Shown: positions 1 through 8,705 of the stretch, piece by piece
Layout: every line of letters begins with the position of its first letter
Numbering within the stretch: position 1 is the first letter of the stretch
DNA from: Weizmannia acidilactici
GTDB taxonomy: Bacteria; Bacillota; Bacilli; Bacillales; Bacillaceae_C
Assembly: GCF_008974225.1 (NCBI RefSeq)
Contig: NZ_BKZR01000001.1
Coordinates: 92,305 to 156,304, forward strand
Reading direction: 5' to 3'
DNA length: 64,000 nt
Program-made: the position numbers and the translations under genes
The notes under the pieces: model-generated
Database searches by the model: none
Told to the model about the DNA's origin: nothing
What the model saw: the letters and a program-made list of their open reading frames with translations, nothing else

Positions 1-1
1 G

Positions 2-700
2 CATTATACGATTCTAACGGATATCCAGGGTATGGAAGACCATCTTGGTGACATGGACTTTAAAGTTGCCGGGACCGCAAAAGGCGTTACTGCGCTACAA
101 ATGGATATTAAAATCGACGGATTGTCAAGGAAAATTTTGGAAGAGGCGCTGCAGCAAGCCAGAAAAGGCAGGATGCAGATTCTCGATCATATGATGTCGA
201 CAATATCGGAAACGCGTGACCATCTGTCCATCTATGCACCGAAAATTTTAACGATGACGATCAATCCGGATAAAATCAGGGATGTCATTGGGCCGAGCGG
301 CAAACAAATCAATAAGATTATCGACGAGACAGGCGTCAAAATCGATATTGAACAGGATGGCACGATCTTTATATCGTCAACGGACGAAGAAGCAAACAAC
401 AAAGCGAAGAAAATCATCGAAGACATCGTCCGCGAAGTGGTTGTCGGCCAGGTTTACCTTGGCAAAGTGAAACGGATCGAAAAATTTGGTGCGTTTGTTG
501 AAATTTTTAATGGGAAAGACGGCCTTGTCCATATTTCGGAACTTGCGGAAGAACGCGTGCGCAGAGTGGAAGACGTCGTCAAAATCGGCGATGAAATTTT
601 GGTGAAAGTGACGGAAATTGACAGTCACGGCCGCATCAACTTATCCCGCAAAGCGGTATTAAAAGAACAGCGCGAGAAAAAAGAGCATAAACCGCGATGA
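2..700 (+). CDS. pnp: Polyribonucleotide nucleotidyltransferase, C-terminal part (truncated by window edge)
   Basis: This is the last 232 residues of PNPase, which degrades RNA 3'-to-5' by phosphorolysis. The frame is open from the first base, so the start lies outside the window. A KH domain is visible (residues around TINPDKIRDVIGPSGKQI), followed by an S1 RNA-binding domain (VGQVYLGKVKRIEKFGAFVE to about GRINLSRKAVL) and a short basic tail. The catalytic RNase PH cores are upstream of the window, apart from the end of the second one. The downstream neighbour ylxY is the usual one in Bacillus. A strong hairpin terminator follows the stop codon. Confidence 0.97.
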   Translation, partial: HYTILTDIQGMEDHLGDMDFKVAGTAKGVTALQMDIKIDGLSRKILEEALQQARKGRMQILDHMMSTISETRDHLSIYAPKILTMTINPDKIRDVIGPSGKQINKIIDETGVKIDIEQDGTIFISSTDEEANNKAKKIIEDIVREVVVGQVYLGKVKRIEKFGAFVEIFNGKDGLVHISELAEERVRRVEDVVKIGDEILVKVTEIDSHGRINLSRKAVLKEQREKKEHKPR

Positions 701-727
701 AAGTCAGGGAACCCTGGCTTTTTTTAT
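701..727 (+). terminator. Rho-independent terminator of pnp
   Basis: A 9-bp stem (AAGTCAGGG paired with CCCTGGCTT, one G.U pair, loop AA) is followed by a run of T. It starts directly after the pnp stop codon. Confidence 0.85.
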
Positions 728-794
728 TTGTGCTGCGCCTCCGTTCTACGTCTCCCTTTTTTTTCATATTTTTTAAAAGAAGGGGGAAAATAAC

Positions 795-1808
795 GTGAAT
801 AAAGCAAAACACTTGATTGCAGTTGCCTTGATTGCTATTCTAGCATTGTTGCTTGTGGAAAATCCGCTGTCGGACCAATACATACGTGAACGCCCTGCCA
901 TTACGGCACAGCAAAATCAGTTATATGCAAAAATTGAACAAGCCGCAAAACGTTATTCCCGCCCTCCTGAAAATGCGCGGATTGATCCGGTTTGGAAGGC
1001 GATTCCCGGCTACAACGGAGTAGAAGTGGATAAAAGGGCATCTTACGAAAAAATGAAGAAAGACGGGCGTTATGATGAACGTAAGTTGGTGTTTAAGCAG
1101 ATTCCCCCGGCCATCCACTTAAAAGACCTGGACGCCGCCCCTGTCTATACGGGAAACCCGGACAAACCGATGGTCGCATTTTTGATCAATGTTGCCTGGG
1201 GAAACGAATATTTGCCGGATATGCTAAAAACTTTAAAAAAGTACAATGTCCATGCTACTTTTTTCTTAGAGGGAAGATGGGCAAAAGAAAATCCGCATCT
1301 TGCCAATATGATTGTAAGCGGGGGGCATGAAATCGGAAACCATTCCTATACCCACCCCGATTTAAAAACTTTATCGGCAGCCCAGGTCAGAAAACAGTTG
1401 GAACAGACGAACCGCGTCATTGAAGCGATAACAGGAGAAAAAGTGAAATGGTTTGCACCGCCAAGCGGGAGTTACCGGGATGAAGTCGTGAAGCTCGCAA
1501 AGTCTATGGATATGGGGACGATCATGTGGACGGTCGATACGATCGATTGGCAAAAACCGGCTCCCGATGTGATTGTCCAGCGCGTTATTTCCGAAGCGCG
1601 CGGCGGTTCGCTGATCTTAATGCATCCAACCGCTTCAACGGCAAAAGCGCTGGAACCGATGATATTGCAGTTAAAAAAGAAAAATTTAAAAATCAGCACC
1701 GTTTCAAAAGTGCTTGACGAAGAAAGAATCATTAAAAGTGAAGATGGAAAATTTATAAGCGGTGAAAATGAACGCCGCTCCAGTTCTGGAAATTTTGACA
1801 GCGACTGA
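795..1808 (+). CDS. ylxY: Polysaccharide deacetylase-like protein YlxY
   Basis: 337 aa with a GTG start, preceded by AGGGGG. The N terminus is a signal anchor (hydrophobic residues 7-22). A NodB-homology domain covers roughly residues 125-310. Motif 2 (HSYTHPD) and the later PSG(S)YRDE and LMHP motifs are intact. Motif 1, normally TFDD with the catalytic base aspartate, reads INVAWGNE, so both aspartates are missing. Family knowledge places YlxY next to pnp and mlpA in Bacillus, and its activity there is uncertain. The sequence suggests a binding or structural role rather than normal deacetylation, but that is inference. Confidence 0.93.
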   Translation: MNKAKHLIAVALIAILALLLVENPLSDQYIRERPAITAQQNQLYAKIEQAAKRYSRPPENARIDPVWKAIPGYNGVEVDKRASYEKMKKDGRYDERKLVFKQIPPAIHLKDLDAAPVYTGNPDKPMVAFLINVAWGNEYLPDMLKTLKKYNVHATFFLEGRWAKENPHLANMIVSGGHEIGNHSYTHPDLKTLSAAQVRKQLEQTNRVIEAITGEKVKWFAPPSGSYRDEVVKLAKSMDMGTIMWTVDTIDWQKPAPDVIVQRVISEARGGSLILMHPTASTAKALEPMILQLKKKNLKISTVSKVLDEERIIKSEDGKFISGENERRSSSGNFDSD

Positions 1809-1833
1809 AATGCATGAGCAGGGAGGCACATAC

Positions 1834-3072
1834 ATGATCCAGAAATACACTTGCAAAAACGGCTTAAGGATTGTGCTTGAAGAGATTCCAACCGTCCGTT
1901 CGGTTGCAATCGGCATTTGGATCGGCACGGGCTCGAGAAATGAAAATGAAAAAAACAACGGGATTTCCCATTTCCTTGAGCATATGTTTTTCAAAGGGAC
2001 AGAAAAAAGAAGCGCGAAGGACATTGCAGAAGCCTTCGATTCGATCGGCGGCCAGGTGAATGCTTTTACCTCGAAAGAATATACCTGCTATTATGCAAAA
2101 GTACTTGATACGCATGCGCCGATTGCGCTCGATTTATTGGCGGATATGTTCTTCCACTCCACCTTTTCGGAAAAGGAAATGGAACGCGAAAAAAGTGTCG
2201 TCAATGAAGAAATCAAAATGTATGAAGATACGCCGGATGATATTGTCCATGATTTGCTCGGCAAGGCTGTATACGGGGACCACCCGCTTGGCTATCCGAT
2301 TTTAGGGACGGAAGAGACGCTGGCATTGTTTACGAGCGATGACCTCCACCAATACGTTTATGATATGTACACGCCTGACCGTGTTGTCATATCGGTTGCC
2401 GGGAATGTCGGTCCGTCGTTTATCAAAGACATCGAAGCGCTTTTCGGATCATACGAGGGCGGAAATGTGAAACGCCGGGGCGAGGCGGCGGTATTCCATA
2501 CGAATGACCTTGCGCGCAAAAAGGAAACGGAACAGGCCCATTTATGTTTAGGGTTTGAAGGAAAGACGATCGGCAGCGAAGATATTTACGATTTGATCGT
2601 ATTGAATAATATTCTGGGCGGCAGCATGTCCTCCAGGCTTTTCCAAAATGTGCGCGAACAGCGGGGGCTTGCATATTCCGTATACTCTTACCACACTGCT
2701 TATAAAGACAGCGGCATTTTAACGATTTACGGCGGAACAGGCGCATCTCAGCTGGACGAACTTTTTGACACTGTACTGGAAACGCTCAAGACGCTGAAAA
2801 CAAAAGGAGTAACGGAAAAAGAAGTGCAGAACAGCAAAGAACAGTTAAAGGGGAGCCTGATGCTCAGCCTGGAAAGCACAAACAGCAGGATGAGTCGCAA
2901 CGGGAAAAATGAACTGCTCCTGAAAAAGCACCGCTCGCTTGATGAAATGATTGAGCAGATTGACCGCGTGACGGTGGAAAAAGTGAATGCCTGCGCGCGG
3001 CAAATTTTCTCGGACCGCTATTCGGCGTCACTCATCAGTCCGGACGGAAAATTGCCGGGCCGCCTTTCTTAA
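1834..3072 (+). CDS. mlpA: M16 family zinc metalloprotease MlpA (YmxG)
   Basis: 412 aa. I chose the ATG at 1834 because GGGAGG lies just upstream and the length matches the family (about 410). The inverted zinc motif HFLEH is at residues 46-50, with the downstream glutamate region EREKSVVNEEI. The second, inactive M16 lobe begins near residue 180. Members of this family resemble mitochondrial processing peptidase and are predicted to cleave peptides in the cytoplasm. The order ylxY-mlpA-ymxH-dpaA is conserved in Bacillus. Confidence 0.95.
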   Translation: MIQKYTCKNGLRIVLEEIPTVRSVAIGIWIGTGSRNENEKNNGISHFLEHMFFKGTEKRSAKDIAEAFDSIGGQVNAFTSKEYTCYYAKVLDTHAPIALDLLADMFFHSTFSEKEMEREKSVVNEEIKMYEDTPDDIVHDLLGKAVYGDHPLGYPILGTEETLALFTSDDLHQYVYDMYTPDRVVISVAGNVGPSFIKDIEALFGSYEGGNVKRRGEAAVFHTNDLARKKETEQAHLCLGFEGKTIGSEDIYDLIVLNNILGGSMSSRLFQNVREQRGLAYSVYSYHTAYKDSGILTIYGGTGASQLDELFDTVLETLKTLKTKGVTEKEVQNSKEQLKGSLMLSLESTNSRMSRNGKNELLLKKHRSLDEMIEQIDRVTVEKVNACARQIFSDRYSASLISPDGKLPGRLS

Positions 3073-3137
3073 AACCGGCATATCCCTCCCCTGTTGGACA
3101 TAAAATGGAAACAGTCCATCTAGAAAGAAGGGGAAAT

Positions 3138-3383
3138 ATGCGGCTCAGCGAACTAAGCGGCAAGGAAATGGTCGATTTTAAAAAAGCGGAGCGGCTCGGG
3201 GTATTGGGGCAGACCGACCTGGAAATTGATGAAAAATCCGGGAAAGTCGAGACCCTGATTATTCCGGTCGGAAGGCGTTTTAGGAAACAGGCGTACGAAA
3301 TCCGTGTTCCGTGGAACCGGATCCGGACAATCGGCGCGGACATGATTATTTTGGAGGTTCCTGAAAACCAATACAGTTATTAA
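3138..3383 (+). CDS. ymxH: YlmC/YmxH family sporulation protein (PRC-barrel)
   Basis: 81 aa. The ATG at 3138 follows AAGAAGGGG; an upstream in-frame ATG at 3105 lacks a comparable ribosome binding site. The protein is a single small PRC-barrel-like beta domain (MRLSELSGKEMVDF, then GVLGQTDLEID). YmxH and its paralogue YlmC are conserved in spore-formers, but the molecular role is not defined. It sits between mlpA and the dipicolinate synthase operon and ends at a strong terminator. Confidence 0.9.
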   Translation: MRLSELSGKEMVDFKKAERLGVLGQTDLEIDEKSGKVETLIIPVGRRFRKQAYEIRVPWNRIRTIGADMIILEVPENQYSY

Positions 3384-3434
3384 AAGGCAAAGAAAAGCGC
3401 CGGGGTTTTCCCGGCTTTTTTCTTTGCCTTTTTT
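3384..3434 (+). terminator. Rho-independent terminator after ymxH
   Basis: A very long stem starts with AAAAGGCAAAGAAAAGC and GCCGGG; its other arm reads CCCGGC, then TTTTTTCTTTGCCTTTT. It separates the mlpA-ymxH unit from the dpa operon. Confidence 0.9.
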
Positions 3435-3463
3435 CACAGAAACCATGCCCGTGTCATAAGATA
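3435..3463 (+). promoter_or_regulatory. Putative SigK promoter of dpaAB
   Basis: CATAAGATA at 3455-3463 is a perfect match to the SigK -10 consensus CATANNNTA. A CAC element at 3435-3437 lies about 17 bp upstream, as expected for the SigK -35. In B. subtilis dpaAB is transcribed in the mother cell by SigK. The -10 overlaps an in-frame ATG at 3463, which argues that translation really starts further downstream, at the TTG at 3508. Confidence 0.72.
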
Positions 3464-3507
3464 TGGGGAAATCACCCAATGATCATTCACAAAAGAAGGT
3501 GAAGCCG

Positions 3508-4407
3508 TTGTTGACAGGACTGCAAATTGCGATTATTGGCGGGGATGCGCGCCAACTGGAAGTGATCCGTAAACTGGCGGATCTGGACGCGAGAATCTCA
3601 CTAATCGGTTTTGAACAGCTGGATTTTGTATATTCCGGCGTCACAAAAGAGAAATTTAAAGACATCAATTTTGCCGAAATGGACTGTATCATTTTACCGA
3701 TTACTGGAACTGCCGGCGACGGGAAAATAGAATTAATTTTTTCGAACGAAGAGGTCGTTTTGACGGAAGATATTTTGGTGGAAACACCACCGTATTTCAC
3801 GATATATACCGGCATCAGCAATGAATATTTGAATCAGCTTGCCAAAAAAGCGGATCGCCGCCTCGTCAAATTGTTCGAGCGGGATGATGTCGCGATTTAC
3901 AACTCCATCCCTACTGTTGAAGGGACAATCATGATGGCGATCCGGCATACCGAATTCACGATTCACGGCTCCAATGTCGCCGTCCTTGGTCTGGGAAGGG
4001 TCGGCATGAGCATTGCGAGAGCTTTTCATCACCTCGGGGCCCGTGTCAAAGTCGGTGCGAGAAAAAGCGAGAATTTGGCCAGGATTACGGAAATGGGGCT
4101 TAAACCGTTCCATTTGAAACAGCTGGAGCAGGAAGTGAAAGATATCGACATCTGTATCAATACGATTCCGCACCTTATCGTCAATGCTTCGGTGATTCAA
4201 AAAATGCCGGCGCATACGCTCATTCTTGATATTGCTTCAAAACCGGGGGGCACGGATTTCCGATATGCCGAAAAGCGCGGTATTAAAGCATTGCTCGCGC
4301 CGAGCCTGCCGGGGATTGTTGCGCCGAAAACAGCCGGCCGGATTCTCGGAAATGTCCTTGCGCAGCTGATTGAAGAAGATGTATTAAAAAGAAAGGAGTC
4401 TTTATGA
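3508..4407 (+). CDS. dpaA: Dipicolinate synthase subunit A
   Basis: 299 aa from a TTG at 3508 (MLTGLQIAIIGG), preceded by AGAAGGTGAA. This matches the start and length (297 aa) of the B. subtilis protein; a longer frame from ATG 3463 overlaps the promoter. The NAD(P)-binding motif VLGLGRVG is near residue 157, and the N-terminal GGDARQ motif is typical. With DpaB it makes dipicolinic acid from a lysine-pathway intermediate in the mother cell. That intermediate is produced by the asd-dapG-dapA genes immediately downstream. It overlaps dpaB by 4 bases. Confidence 0.95.
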   Translation: MLTGLQIAIIGGDARQLEVIRKLADLDARISLIGFEQLDFVYSGVTKEKFKDINFAEMDCIILPITGTAGDGKIELIFSNEEVVLTEDILVETPPYFTIYTGISNEYLNQLAKKADRRLVKLFERDDVAIYNSIPTVEGTIMMAIRHTEFTIHGSNVAVLGLGRVGMSIARAFHHLGARVKVGARKSENLARITEMGLKPFHLKQLEQEVKDIDICINTIPHLIVNASVIQKMPAHTLILDIASKPGGTDFRYAEKRGIKALLAPSLPGIVAPKTAGRILGNVLAQLIEEDVLKRKESL

Positions 4408-5006
4408 TGGGTTTGAAAGGAAAAAGAATCGGGTTTGGATTAACCGGTTCCCACTGCACTTACCAGGCCGTTTTCCCGGAAATAGAGAAACTCGTGGCGG
4501 CAGGGGCGGAAGTCATTCCAGTTGTGACGCACACAGTCAAAACAACGGACACGAGATTCGGCAAGGGATCGGAATGGGTGGAAAAAATCGAAAAGATAAC
4601 CGGCCGTAAAGCAATTGATTCAATCGTTGAGGCTGAGCCGCTCGGGCCAAGCATTCCGCTCGACTGTATGGTCATTGCGCCGCTGACCGGTTTTACAATG
4701 AGCAAACTCGCCAATGCCTTGACGGATTCGCCCGTATTGATGGCCGCAAAAGCTGCGCTCAGAAATTTGAAGCCTGTCGTGCTCGGCATATCGACAAATG
4801 ATGCATTGGGATTAAACGGTGTCAATTTGATGCGGCTGATGGCAACGAAAAACATCTATTTTATTCCTTACGGCCAGGATGACCCCGACAAAAAGCCGAA
4901 CTCGATGGTTGCGAGGATGTCGAGCCTGCTTGACACCGTTTCGCTGGCGCTTGAGGGCAAACAAATCCAGCCCGTCATTATCGAGCGCTTCCGCGACGGG
5001 AAATGA
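4404..5006 (+). CDS. dpaB: Dipicolinate synthase subunit B (flavoprotein)
   Basis: 200 aa. The start ATG at 4404 overlaps the dpaA stop in an ATGA arrangement, with AAAGGAG upstream; the adjacent ATG at 4407 is an alternative. The protein is a single Rossmann-like flavoprotein domain: GFGLTGSHCTYQ at the N terminus, VVTHTVKTTDTRFG, and the PLTGFTMSKLANALTDSPV segment typical of the phosphopantothenoylcysteine decarboxylase-like fold. It is the partner of DpaA in spore dipicolinate synthesis. Confidence 0.95.
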   Translation: MMGLKGKRIGFGLTGSHCTYQAVFPEIEKLVAAGAEVIPVVTHTVKTTDTRFGKGSEWVEKIEKITGRKAIDSIVEAEPLGPSIPLDCMVIAPLTGFTMSKLANALTDSPVLMAAKAALRNLKPVVLGISTNDALGLNGVNLMRLMATKNIYFIPYGQDDPDKKPNSMVARMSSLLDTVSLALEGKQIQPVIIERFRDGK

Positions 5007-5064
5007 TCAATGTACGGAAACTGAGCGGAAAAATAAAAAAATTAACACGGCACAGCAAGACATG

Positions 5065-5073
5065 TGATACAAT
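5065..5073 (+). promoter_or_regulatory. Extended -10 promoter upstream of asd
   Basis: TGATACAAT matches the extended -10 form TGNTATAAT with one mismatch, about 50 bp upstream of asd. No convincing -35 is visible. It would let asd be expressed in vegetative cells independently of the sporulation-specific dpa operon. Confidence 0.55.
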
Positions 5074-5122
5074 AAAAGCTATAAAGATGAATTAGGTTTT
5101 GTATCTGGAAGGGGAATGCTGA

Positions 5123-6169
5123 ATGGCGAATACAGCAGGTTATCACGTAGCAGTTGTCGGTGCAACCGGTGCAGTCGGCCAGCAAATGGTCCAAACATTG
5201 GAAAACAGGAATTTTCCAATTAAAAAATTAACGCTTTTATCTTCCTCACGCTCCGCCGGTAAAAAAATGGCCTTTAAAGGTGAAGAAATTACAGTACAGG
5301 AAGCGGTGCCTGAAAGCTTTGAAGGAGTGGACATCGCCCTATTCAGCGCGGGGGGAAGCGTCTCGAAAAAATTTGCGCCTGAAGCTGTAAAGCGCGGTGC
5401 CATTGTCATAGATAACACGAGTGCATTCCGTATGGAAAAAGATGTGCCACTCGTCGTACCGGAAGTAAACGAAGAAGATATTAAAAAACATAACGGCATC
5501 ATTGCCAACCCAAATTGTTCAACGATCCAGATGGTCGTGGCGCTGGAACCGATCCGCAAACAGTTTGGCCTGAAACGGGTCATCGTTTCCACTTATCAGG
5601 CGGTATCCGGCTCGGGGGCGGCCGCGGTCAGGGAACTGAATGAGCAGACGAAAACATTGCTCGAAGGCGGGTATTATGAGCCGCAGGTGCTGCCGGTTAA
5701 AGGCGATAAAAAGCATTTCCAAATTGCTTTTAATGCCATTCCACAAATTGACGTGTTTACGGAGAACGGCTTTACATTTGAAGAAATGAAAATGATCAAC
5801 GAAACGAAAAAAATTATGCATATGCCGGAGTTAAAAGTATCCGCAACATGTGTGCGCATTCCTGTCGCTACCGGCCATTCGGAATCTGTTTATTTTGAAA
5901 CCGAAAAAGAAGGCGTAACGGTAAAGCATATCCAGGAAGTACTGGAGCCGGCACCGGGTGTTGTGCTGGAAGACAAACCGGAAGAGCAAATTTATCCAAT
6001 GGCGATCAATGCGGTTGGCAAATATGACACTTTTGTCGGGCGGATCCGCAAAGATCCGGATGAAAGCAACGGATTCCACATGTGGGTTGTTTCGGACAAT
6101 CTGCTGAAAGGGGCCGCCTGGAATTCCGTGCAAATTGCGGAAAGCCTCATCAAGCTTGGACTCATTTAA
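5123..6169 (+). CDS. asd: Aspartate-semialdehyde dehydrogenase
   Basis: 348 aa. It reduces aspartyl phosphate to aspartate semialdehyde, the branch point for lysine, DAP, methionine and threonine. The NADP-binding motif VVGATGAVGQQM is at residues 11-22, and the catalytic cysteine is C132 in NPNCSTIQM. The ATG at 5123 is preceded by GGAAGGGGAA. Together with dapG and dapA it forms the conserved Bacillus cluster feeding both cell-wall DAP and spore dipicolinate. Confidence 0.97.
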   Translation: MANTAGYHVAVVGATGAVGQQMVQTLENRNFPIKKLTLLSSSRSAGKKMAFKGEEITVQEAVPESFEGVDIALFSAGGSVSKKFAPEAVKRGAIVIDNTSAFRMEKDVPLVVPEVNEEDIKKHNGIIANPNCSTIQMVVALEPIRKQFGLKRVIVSTYQAVSGSGAAAVRELNEQTKTLLEGGYYEPQVLPVKGDKKHFQIAFNAIPQIDVFTENGFTFEEMKMINETKKIMHMPELKVSATCVRIPVATGHSESVYFETEKEGVTVKHIQEVLEPAPGVVLEDKPEEQIYPMAINAVGKYDTFVGRIRKDPDESNGFHMWVVSDNLLKGAAWNSVQIAESLIKLGLI

Positions 6170-6459
6170 TTGTACGCAAGTTAGGCTAACCATTTTGCGG
6201 CTTAGGTGATAAGATAAAGAGGAAGCAAAGTTTCCGAATGATGCCGGGTTTTTTGCATAAGGCCCAGTTTGCCGGGTATTCCATAAAAAGCAGGCAAGAC
6301 ATTCCCTGTTAAAGAGTGTGGGGTAGGATTCTGCGCTTTGCCGGCAGAGCAGTAAACTGCACGGGGCCATAAAACCGGGCGATTTGCCAAGTAAATCACA
6401 CCCGCTATATGCTGGAATAGTTGCTCTTATTCTTAAGTTGACGATAGAGGTGTTCATAA
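6170..6459. other. Intergenic region between asd and dapG, no gene seen
   Basis: These 290 bases hold no credible ORF and no lysine riboswitch or T-box that I can recognise. Short G/C-rich inverted segments around 6250-6350 could fold, but none has the layout of a terminator. The long minus-strand frame crossing this region reads through asd and dapG and is a shadow. Confidence 0.6.
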
Positions 6460-7698
6460 TTGAAATTAATTGTCCAAAAATTCGGCGGTACATCCGTACG
6501 GGACCATGATGCAAGAATGCATGCCAAACACCATGTGGAAAAGGCGCTTGAAGAAGGCTATAAAGTGGTCGTTGTTGTTTCCGCGATGGGCCGTAAAGGC
6601 GAGCCGTATGCAACAGACACGCTTCTGTCTCTCGTCGGCGCATCCGAAACGCTTTTAAACAGGCGCGAACAGGATTTGCTTTTGTCCACCGGCGAAATTA
6701 TCTCAAGCCTTGTGTTTACCAATATGTTAAAGGCGCACGGCATAAAAGCCTGCGCCCTGACCGGTGCCCAAGCAGGCTTTCGCACAAACGCCGAGCACAC
6801 AAATGCAAAGATCATTGACATGAAGTGTGACCGTGTGCTGCGTGAATTGGAGGATCATGATGTAGTTGTGGTTGCCGGGTTCCAGGGGGCGGCAAAAAAC
6901 GGTGATGTTACAACGCTCGGACGCGGAGGCAGCGATACATCCGCAGCTGCGCTTGGGGCGGCGCTCCATGCTGAGTGGATTGATATCTTTACCGATGTGG
7001 AAGGCATTATGACAGCCGATCCGCGCATTGCCGAAAACGCGCGAAAACTTCCGGTTGTTACCTATAACGAAGTTTGCAATATGGCGTATCAGGGGGCGAA
7101 AGTGATCCACCCGCGCGCTGTTGAAATCGCGATGCAGTCAAAAGTACCGATCCGCATCCGCTCCACCTATTCTGATGATGTCGGAACGCTTGTAACATCT
7201 TTAAACCACCGCCAGAAAGTCGGAACTGATATAAGGGAGCGGACGGTTACAGGGATTGCGCACGTATCAAATATCTCACAGGTGAAAGTCTTTGCCAAAG
7301 ACGGCCAGTACGACCTGCAGACGGTTGTATTCAAAGCGATGGCGGCGGAAAATATCAGCGTCGATTTTATCAATATTTCTCCAAACAGCGTCGTTTATAC
7401 GATTTCGGAGGATGTGGCAGATCGTGCCGAAGCGGTGTTAAAAAAATTGGGGCACAAGCCGATCATTGAGCGGAACTGTGCCAAGGTGTCGATTGTCGGC
7501 GCAGGTATCGCAGGAGTGCCGGGCGTAACGTATAAGATTGTTTCGGCACTGTCCGAAAAAGGGATCCGTATTTTGCAGTCCGCCGACAGCCATACAACGA
7601 TTTGGGTGCTCGTGATGCAGAAAGATCTCGTCGCTGCTGTAAACGCCCTTCATGATGCATTTAATTTGGAAAGTGAAACATACAATATCCAAGCGTAA
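6460..7698 (+). CDS. dapG: Aspartate kinase I
   Basis: 412 aa from a TTG start preceded by GAGGTG. The kinase signature KFGGTSV is at residues 6-12, and TLGRGGSDTSA forms the substrate/ATP region. Two ACT domains lie in the C-terminal third (from about residue 265), as expected for a feedback-regulated enzyme. In B. subtilis DapG is the DAP-sensitive isoenzyme. The order asd-dapG-dapA supports that assignment over the lysine- or threonine-sensitive paralogues. Confidence 0.95.
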   Translation: MKLIVQKFGGTSVRDHDARMHAKHHVEKALEEGYKVVVVVSAMGRKGEPYATDTLLSLVGASETLLNRREQDLLLSTGEIISSLVFTNMLKAHGIKACALTGAQAGFRTNAEHTNAKIIDMKCDRVLRELEDHDVVVVAGFQGAAKNGDVTTLGRGGSDTSAAALGAALHAEWIDIFTDVEGIMTADPRIAENARKLPVVTYNEVCNMAYQGAKVIHPRAVEIAMQSKVPIRIRSTYSDDVGTLVTSLNHRQKVGTDIRERTVTGIAHVSNISQVKVFAKDGQYDLQTVVFKAMAAENISVDFINISPNSVVYTISEDVADRAEAVLKKLGHKPIIERNCAKVSIVGAGIAGVPGVTYKIVSALSEKGIRILQSADSHTTIWVLVMQKDLVAAVNALHDAFNLESETYNIQA

Positions 7699-7771
7699 AA
7701 TTTTGGCAAGTTTCCTTGCCGATACAGTTTCAAAGGCTGCGGCGATTGCAGCCGGATGAAGGAGTGTAAGT

Positions 7772-8650
7772 ATGAGTCGTTTCGGAAGAGTTTCAACCGC
7801 AATGGTTACGCCTTTTGACCATAAGGGGAATCTGGATTTGCAGAAGGCAGCCCAGCTTGTCAATTATTTGATTGAAAACGGGACAGAATCACTTGTCGTT
7901 GCCGGGACAACGGGAGAATCTCCGACATTGTCCCCTGAAGAAAAAATTGCGCTTTTCAAGCAGGTTGTGAAAGCTGCAGGCGGCCGTGTACCGGTGATTG
8001 CGGGGACAGGAAGCAACAACACATATGCTTCGATCGAATTGACAAAAAGGGCGGAAGAATGCGGTGTGGACGCCGTGATGGCTGTGGGCCCGTATTACAA
8101 TAAACCGAATCAGGCCGGTATGTATGCGCATTTCAAAGCGATTGCCGAGTCCACAAGCCTTCCTGTCGTCATTTACAATATCCCGGGCAGGTCGGTTGTC
8201 AATATCGAACCGGAAACCATCATTGAGCTTTCCCAAATTCCAAATATCGTTGCGGTAAAAGAGGCGAGCGGGAATTTGGATGCGATGGCGCAAATCATTG
8301 CCCACACTCCGGATGATTTTGATTTGTACAGCGGGGATGACGGCCTGACAATTCCGGTGCTTTCAATCGGCGGTTCCGGGGTCATTTCTGTTGCTTCCCA
8401 TGTTGCTGGGCCGGAAATGCAGGAGATGGTGCAGGCCTTTTTGGCCGGGAATGTGCGAAAAGCCGCCCAATTGCATCAAAAGCTGCTTCCGCTGATGCGC
8501 GGCTTATTTAAGGCGCCGAATCCGGTGCCGGTAAAAACAGCCCTGCAAATCAAAGGGCTGGATGTTGGCGGTGTACGCCTGCCGCTTGTCCCGTTGACAA
8601 AAGAAGAGCGGGAGCAAATCCACCGCCTGCTGGATGATCTCCGGCGGTAG
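7772..8650 (+). CDS. dapA: 4-hydroxy-tetrahydrodipicolinate synthase
   Basis: 292 aa. It condenses pyruvate with aspartate semialdehyde in the DAP/lysine pathway. GTTGESPTLS is at residues 46-55, the proton-relay tyrosine at Y135 (YNIPGR), and the Schiff-base lysine at K163 (VAVKEASGN). The start ATG is preceded by GAAGGAGTG. It is the last gene of the asd-dapG-dapA group and ends at a hairpin. Confidence 0.97.
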   Translation: MSRFGRVSTAMVTPFDHKGNLDLQKAAQLVNYLIENGTESLVVAGTTGESPTLSPEEKIALFKQVVKAAGGRVPVIAGTGSNNTYASIELTKRAEECGVDAVMAVGPYYNKPNQAGMYAHFKAIAESTSLPVVIYNIPGRSVVNIEPETIIELSQIPNIVAVKEASGNLDAMAQIIAHTPDDFDLYSGDDGLTIPVLSIGGSGVISVASHVAGPEMQEMVQAFLAGNVRKAAQLHQKLLPLMRGLFKAPNPVPVKTALQIKGLDVGGVRLPLVPLTKEEREQIHRLLDDLRR

Positions 8651-8656
8651 AAGTAC

Positions 8657-8705
8657 AGGGTTGTCCCAAAAGTCAGTAATTGACTGGGGGCGTCCCTTTT
8701 TTTAT
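8657..8705 (+). terminator. Terminator after dapA
   Basis: An imperfect stem has an inner arm AGTCA/TGACT around the loop GTAAT and outer GGG/CCC and CCC/GGG pairs with bulges. Eight T follow. The left arm resembles the ends of some insertion sequences, but no transposase or matching end is present. Confidence 0.7.

Noticed and set aside
5831..6643. 270-aa minus-strand ORF across the asd-dapG interval
   Set aside because: It is antisense to both genes for most of its length, has no ribosome binding site, and its composition is that of a shadow frame.
8657..8705. Possible insertion-sequence end (GGGTTGTCCCAAAAGTCA)
   Set aside because: No second end, transposase fragment or target duplication is visible; with the T run it fits a terminator of dapA.
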